Of a DNA stretch of 64,000 nucleotides, positions 59,613 to 64,000 are shown in pieces. This DNA comes from Candidatus Sulfopaludibacter sp. (GTDB lineage Bacteria; Acidobacteriota; Terriglobia; Bryobacterales; Bryobacteraceae). The translations under genes were made by a program, and so were the position numbers. Below the pieces are notes generated by a model. The model saw only the letters and a list, made by a program, of their open reading frames with translations. It was not told where the DNA came from and did no database searches. The stretch spans positions 1-64,000 of the forward strand of contig JARLGM010000012.1 of NCBI GenBank assembly GCA_031292755.1, given 5' to 3'. How positions within the stretch are numbered: the stretch's first letter is position 1; each line of letters begins with the position of its first letter.

Positions 59613-60734
59613 GTGAATCCAGTGGCAAAACGAGATTATTACGAAATTCTAGGTATTGGTAAGGAATCCGGCGACCAGGAAATCAAGAGCGCGTACCGGA
59701 AGCTCGCTTTGGCGCACCATCCGGACCGTAATCCCGATGATCCTGGGGCGGAAGAGAAATTCAAAGAGGCGTCGGAGGCGTATAGCGTCCTGAGCGATCC
59801 GCAGAAGCGCGCCGCCTATGATCGCTTCGGGCACGCGGGATTGCAGGGCAGCGCCGGGGCCGGCAACCCGGGCGCTTTCACCGATTTCAGCGACATCCTG
59901 GGGAACTTCTTCGACTTGGGCGACCTGTTTGGTGGCGGCGGCCGGCGCCGCAGCCGGGCGGAACGCGGCGAAGATGTCCGCTACGACCTGGAAATCGCCT
60001 TCGAAGAGGCCATCTTCGGAATCAACGCGGAGATTCAGGTGCCGCGTATGGAACCTTGCGAACGGTGCAAGGGGTCGGGGTCGGAACCAGGTAGCGGTGC
60101 TACCGCCTGTCCCACCTGCCACGGGCGCGGCGAGGTGATCTACCAGCAGAGTTTCCTTTCCATTCGCCGCACGTGCAGTACCTGCGGCGGACAGGGACAA
60201 GTGATCCGCCATCCCTGCACGGAGTGCCGGGGACATGGATACAAGCAGGTCCAAAAGAAGCTGAAGATCAACATTCCGGCGGGCGTGGACGATGGCACGC
60301 GCCTGCGCCTGGCCAACGAAGGTCAACCCGGCGCGCACGGCGGCCCGCATGGCGACCTTTACGTTTTTCTGAAGGTCAAAGAGCACGCGTTCTTTGACCG
60401 CCAGGGCACGGACCTGCACTGCACCATTCCCATCAATATGGCGCAGGCCGCGCTCGGCGCCGAGATCGATGTCCCCACGCTGGAGCAACCGCACAAGCTG
60501 AAGATTCCGGAGAGCACGCAGAACGGGGCGCAGTTCCGCCTGCGGAATAAGGGTGCCCCCATGGTCAACGGTGGCGGGCGCGGCGACCTTTACGTGCATA
60601 TCGACGTCAAGATTCCCGCGCGACTCACGCGCGAACAGCGCAAGCTGATGGAACAACTGCGCGAGACCCTGCCGGTGGACAACGCTCCGTCCGAAAAAGG
60701 TCTGTTCGAAAAGGTCAAAGACTACTTCATGTGA
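59613..60734 (+). CDS. dnaJ: DnaJ chaperone (type I J-protein)
   Basis: A 373-residue DnaJ. The J domain (residues 5-70) has the essential HPD in AHHPDRNP. A Gly/Phe-rich linker (DLGDLFGGGGRRRS) precedes the zinc domain with four CxxCxGxG units: CERCKGSG, CPTCHGRG, CSTCGGQG and CTECRGHG. The C-terminal substrate domains follow (GVDDGTRLRLANEGQPG, GAEIDVPTLEQPHKLKIPE). It stimulates DnaK ATPase and delivers clients. The start GTG at 59613 is used; another GTG at 59622 (VAKRDYYEIL) is possible. Confidence 0.97.
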   Translation: MNPVAKRDYYEILGIGKESGDQEIKSAYRKLALAHHPDRNPDDPGAEEKFKEASEAYSVLSDPQKRAAYDRFGHAGLQGSAGAGNPGAFTDFSDILGNFFDLGDLFGGGGRRRSRAERGEDVRYDLEIAFEEAIFGINAEIQVPRMEPCERCKGSGSEPGSGATACPTCHGRGEVIYQQSFLSIRRTCSTCGGQGQVIRHPCTECRGHGYKQVQKKLKINIPAGVDDGTRLRLANEGQPGAHGGPHGDLYVFLKVKEHAFFDRQGTDLHCTIPINMAQAALGAEIDVPTLEQPHKLKIPESTQNGAQFRLRNKGAPMVNGGGRGDLYVHIDVKIPARLTREQRKLMEQLRETLPVDNAPSEKGLFEKVKDYFM

Positions 60735-61567
60735 GGTGCCTGTACGCCTTCCCGCTGCTGCTTGCAATATGGCTGGCTGCCGCGGTGGATCCGGGCTCGG
60801 TTCGCTTCGTGATTCTGGGCGACCGGACGGGAGAAGCGGTTCCCGGCGTGTATGAGCAGGTCTGGCGCGAAGCCGCGGCCGAAGATCCCGCGTTCGTCGT
60901 GACGGTGGGTGATACCATCCAGGGGTTGGACGATGCGCGCGCGCCGGTGGAATGGCAGCAGGCGGAGCAACTCCTCCAGCCCTACCGGCGCTTTCCCATC
61001 TACCTGGCCGCGGGAAATCATGACATCTGGTCCGCGGCGTCCGAGCGGCTGTTCCGGGAACATGCCGGGCATCCGCCGCATTACAGCTTCGATTCCGGAC
61101 CGGTCCATTGCACGGTCCTCGACAATAGCCGGTCGGACGAAATGCCTGCGGGCGAGATGGCCTTTCTGGAGGCGGACCTCAAGGCCCACGCGGCGCAACC
61201 GGTCAAGTTCATCGTCTCGCATCGCCCCTCGTGGCTGATCAATGTGGCGTTGCAGAATCCGGATTTCCCGCTCCAGAACCTGGCGCGGCAATACGGCGTG
61301 CAATACGTGGTGGCCGGCCACATCCACCAGATGCTGCACCTCAGTCTTCAGGGGGTGACGTACATCTCGATGCCCAGTGCCGGAGGGCACCTGCGCAACT
61401 CCGGGAAATATGAGGCTGGCTGGTTTTTTGGGCACTCCCTGGTGGAGGTGCAAGGGACACACATCCGGTTTCAAATCGAGGAATTGAAGCCGCCGCGCGG
61501 GCAGGGCAGGGACAGTAAGGTAGACGACTGGGGCATGGCCGGCCTCGTGGCGAAGCATAATGAATAG
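60731..61567 (+). CDS. Secreted calcineurin-like metallophosphoesterase
   Basis: A 278-residue exported phosphoesterase. The signal peptide is MRCLYAFPLLLAIWLAAA. The binuclear metal motifs are in order: ILGDRTG (a GDxHG-like site with His replaced by Arg), VVTVGDTIQGLDD, LAAGNHDIW (GNHD), VSHRPSW and VVAGHIHQ (GHxH). The change from GDxH to GDRT may alter one metal site, but Asp, Asn and the other His are intact. GTG at 60731 overlaps the dnaJ stop, so the gene is co-translated with dnaJ. The substrate is unknown. Confidence 0.88.
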   Translation: MRCLYAFPLLLAIWLAAAVDPGSVRFVILGDRTGEAVPGVYEQVWREAAAEDPAFVVTVGDTIQGLDDARAPVEWQQAEQLLQPYRRFPIYLAAGNHDIWSAASERLFREHAGHPPHYSFDSGPVHCTVLDNSRSDEMPAGEMAFLEADLKAHAAQPVKFIVSHRPSWLINVALQNPDFPLQNLARQYGVQYVVAGHIHQMLHLSLQGVTYISMPSAGGHLRNSGKYEAGWFFGHSLVEVQGTHIRFQIEELKPPRGQGRDSKVDDWGMAGLVAKHNE

Positions 61568-61686
61568 TTAGCCTCTTTCAGCGCGCGCCGGCCCGCTACC
61601 CCGGTGTGAAAACAGGTTATCGTAAACAGTCAGTTCGGGAACAAACCGGGCCTGGCGTACGTTGTCCTTGTTTCGAGGAGTGACCG

Positions 61687-64000
61687 TTGCATTTTTTCTG
61701 GCAGGACCTTCGCTACGGCCTCCGGACCCTGCTGCGGAATCCGGGATTTTGTGCAGTGGCCATTCTGGCACTCGCCCTGGGCATAGGACCCAACACCGCC
61801 ATCTTCACGATGGTCAACGCTGTGCTGCTCAAGCCGCTGCCGGTTCCCGAGCCCGACCGCGTGGTGATGATCTGGGGCACCATGCTCCAATCGGGATTCG
61901 ATCAACTACCAGTCAGCGGCGCCGACTACCTGGATTGGAAAAAGCAGGCCACATCTTTCGAGCAAATGGCGGCGGCTTTCGCCATTCCCGAATACGGCCT
62001 CAATGTGAGCGGCGCGGGTGAGCCGGAGCGCGTGCCAGCGGCCACGGCATCCAAGGAGTTTCTCCCGGCGCTCGGCATCACGCCGCTTGCGGGGCGGAAT
62101 TTCCTGCCCGAGGAGGATCGTCCCGGCGGCCGCGCCGCGGTGCTCATCAGCAACGCCTTCTGGCAGCGCCGTTTCCATTCCGACGCCTCGGCCGTGGGCC
62201 GTACACTGACCGTGGACGGCATCCCGCGTACGATCGTTGGGGTGGTGCCGCATGAGCTGAGCGATATGATTGCCGCGGACCTGTGGCTGCCCACCGCCGT
62301 CGATCCCAACAACCCCGAGCGCCGGAATCACAATTACGGCATCGTGGCGCGGCTCAAGCCGGGAGTCACCGCGGCGCAGGCGCGCGCCGAAATGACGGTG
62401 ATTGCGCAGCGCCTGGAGCGCGCCTATCCGGCCACCAATGCGGGCTGGGGGATCACGCTTTTTCCAATGGCCGAGATGTTTACCGGCCGTATCCGCCCGG
62501 TGCTGCTGATTCTGCTTGGCGCGGTCGGACTGCTGCTGCTGATTGCCTGTGCCAACCTGGCCAACCTGTTGCTCGCACGGGCCTCGGCTCGCGAAAAAGA
62601 AATCGCCGTGCGCGCCGCGCTGGGGGCCGGCCGCGGCCGCATCATCCGCCAACTGCTCACCGAAAGCCTGGTGCTTGGGGTGGCGGGCGGTCTGTTGGGC
62701 CTGTTGCTGGCGGTGTGGGGTGTGCGGGCGGTGCGCGGCGTGGTGCCGGATATGTTCCCGCTGCTGCAACACATGGGAGTGGATCTGCCGGTGCTGGTTT
62801 TCACCTTGGGGCTTTCGATTCTGACCGGCCTGCTGTTCGGACTGGTTCCCGCCTGGAAATCTTCGCGCACCGATCTCAACACGGCGCTTAAAGAATCCGG
62901 CGGCCGCTCGGAAAGCGCCGGCGGATCGCACCGTATCCGCGGCGTTCTGCTGGCCTTCGAAGTGGCGCTGGCGGTGCTGCTCTCGGTTAGCGCCGGCCTG
63001 CTGCTACGAAGCTTCGCGCGAGTGGTGGCGGTGAACCCCGGAGTTCGTGTGTCGCATGTTCTGACCATGGCTGTGAGCCTCCCCGACGTGAAGTACGATA
63101 CGCCGGTGAAGCGCGGCAATTTTTACAAGGACCTCACCGAACGGCTGGAAGCGCTGCCCGGCATCCGGTCCGCCGGCGCGGTGCTGTTTCTGCCGCTCCG
63201 GGTATCCATGCTTTCGTTCCGCATTGGCGTGAACCGCTTCCGGATTGAAGGCCGGCCGCCCGTTCCGGAGAGCCAGCAGCCGATGGCGGACTACCGCATG
63301 GCCACTCCCGGATACTTCAATACCATGGGCATCGCCCTCCGGCAAGGTCGTCTTTTCGACCCGCGTGACGACCTGGACGCGAAGCGCGTCGCGCTCATCA
63401 ACGACGCCATGGTCCGCAAGCACTTTTCCGGTGAGAATCCACTCGGGAAACGTATCAGCACAGGCGGGACGCTGATGGAAATTGTGGGCGTTGTGTCCGA
63501 CGCCAAACTGTACGGCCTGGATGCACCCATGGAGCCGGCCATCTACGTGCCGCACATGCAGCACCCCGGCGAATCCATGGGCCTGGCCGTCCAGACCGCG
63601 GGCGATCCGGCAGCCATGGCTACGGCAGTGCGCCGGGAGATCCTGAAGCTCGATCCGGAACAGCCCATCTCCAGCGTGCGGACCATGGAGAATGTGCTCT
63701 CCGATTCGCTGATGCTGCGGCGTGTCTCGATGCTCCTGCTCAGCGTTTTTGCCGCCCTGGCCCTGACTCTGGCCGCCGTGGGGATTTACGGTCTCACGGC
63801 GTACTCGGTGAGCCGCCGGACGCACGAAATCGGGCTGCGCGTGGCATTGGGCGCAAGTCAGGCGCAGGTTCTGCAACTGGTGGTAGTGCGCGGGCTGGTG
63901 ACCTCACTGATTGGCGCCGGTATCGGCCTCGCCGCGGCGTTTGCATTGACGCGCGCGCTGTCCGGAATGCTCTATGGCGTTACCGCCACAGACCCGCTGG
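61687..64000 (+). CDS. MacB-like orphan ABC permease (3' end outside window)
   Basis: The gene runs off the end of the window; 771 codons are visible. The start is TTG at 61687 with GAGGAG at 61675-61680. The product begins LHFFWQDLRYGLRTLLRNPG and has the duplicated-permease layout: first MacB-type periplasmic domain (GLNVSGAGEPERVPAATASKEF), FtsX block (EIAVRAALGAGRGRIIRQLLTESLVLG), second periplasmic domain and second FtsX block (HEIGLRVALGASQAQVLQL). It is a relative of the gene at 17672. No ATPase or adaptor is next to it here. It follows the phosphoesterase by 119 bp. Confidence 0.93.
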   Translation, partial: MHFFWQDLRYGLRTLLRNPGFCAVAILALALGIGPNTAIFTMVNAVLLKPLPVPEPDRVVMIWGTMLQSGFDQLPVSGADYLDWKKQATSFEQMAAAFAIPEYGLNVSGAGEPERVPAATASKEFLPALGITPLAGRNFLPEEDRPGGRAAVLISNAFWQRRFHSDASAVGRTLTVDGIPRTIVGVVPHELSDMIAADLWLPTAVDPNNPERRNHNYGIVARLKPGVTAAQARAEMTVIAQRLERAYPATNAGWGITLFPMAEMFTGRIRPVLLILLGAVGLLLLIACANLANLLLARASAREKEIAVRAALGAGRGRIIRQLLTESLVLGVAGGLLGLLLAVWGVRAVRGVVPDMFPLLQHMGVDLPVLVFTLGLSILTGLLFGLVPAWKSSRTDLNTALKESGGRSESAGGSHRIRGVLLAFEVALAVLLSVSAGLLLRSFARVVAVNPGVRVSHVLTMAVSLPDVKYDTPVKRGNFYKDLTERLEALPGIRSAGAVLFLPLRVSMLSFRIGVNRFRIEGRPPVPESQQPMADYRMATPGYFNTMGIALRQGRLFDPRDDLDAKRVALINDAMVRKHFSGENPLGKRISTGGTLMEIVGVVSDAKLYGLDAPMEPAIYVPHMQHPGESMGLAVQTAGDPAAMATAVRREILKLDPEQPISSVRTMENVLSDSLMLRRVSMLLLSVFAALALTLAAVGIYGLTAYSVSRRTHEIGLRVALGASQAQVLQLVVVRGLVTSLIGAGIGLAAAFALTRALSGMLYGVTATDPL

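Overview
The window looks like a chromosomal segment of a member of the Acidobacteriota, probably close to Bryobacterales/Solibacteraceae. The basis is the gene families, not a database search: two MacB-like orphan ABC permeases of the acidobacterial duplicated type, an acidobacterial VWFA-domain protein, an Oar-like TonB receptor with a carboxypeptidase-regulatory N-terminus, two PEP-CTERM proteins, a winged-helix/TPR regulator, DUF3300 and DUF2950, plus high GC throughout. I see no rRNA, tRNA, CRISPR array, prophage, insertion sequence or replication origin.

Layout. 1-4.9 kb: 3' end of a ComM-type AAA ATPase, an M28 peptidase, and a divergent membrane winged-helix/TPR regulator. 4.9-8.4 kb: two PEP-CTERM proteins, a FecR-domain protein and a VWFA protein. 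8.4-11.7 kb: a hydroxyacid dehydrogenase translationally coupled to an Hsp70-like ATPase, then an AraC regulator interrupted by a stop codon and followed in frame by a DinB domain. 11.7-14.6 kb: a marR-ClC-DUF488 operon with a perfect 17-bp palindrome in front. 14.7-17.7 kb: a two-component pair and three small proteins. 17.7-24.9 kb: a TolC/fusion-protein/orphan-permease efflux cluster, a second two-component pair and a 36-residue membrane microprotein. 25-32.5 kb: DUF3300/DUF2950, a D-threonine-aldolase-like enzyme, a double VOC protein, a large unfamiliar secreted protein and Pal. 32.6-37.5 kb: a third two-component pair, a fatty acid desaturase, a phosphodiesterase-like protein, small proteins and a fused toxin-antitoxin relic. 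37.5-49.8 kb: a giant M14 peptidase, a DUF1028 protein, a TonB receptor with a barrel protein, and a TMTC-like membrane protein. 49.9-59.0 kb: a 37-residue histone-H1-like peptide and a divergent heavy-metal (copper/silver-type) island. 59.1-64 kb: grpE-dnaJ-phosphoesterase and a second orphan permease cut by the window end.

The most interesting region is 50.05-59.03 kb. Two operons diverge from one intergenic gap. The left arm is a Cys/His-rich secreted peptide, CusC, CusB, CusA, a protein with two similar repeats, and a small Cys/His/Met protein. The right arm is a related Cys/His-rich peptide, a His/Met-rich outer-membrane-like protein, and a paralogue of the same small Cys/His/Met protein. 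Both arms thus start and end with related proteins, which suggests a metal-handling module larger than a standard Cus pump. No metalloregulator or CusRS pair is present.

A second theme is promoter structure. Several genes lack a Shine-Dalgarno sequence and start 5-8 nt after a TATCCT-like -10 element, consistent with leaderless transcripts. In two divergent gaps the -10 lies in a perfect AGGATATCCT palindrome that could fire both ways.
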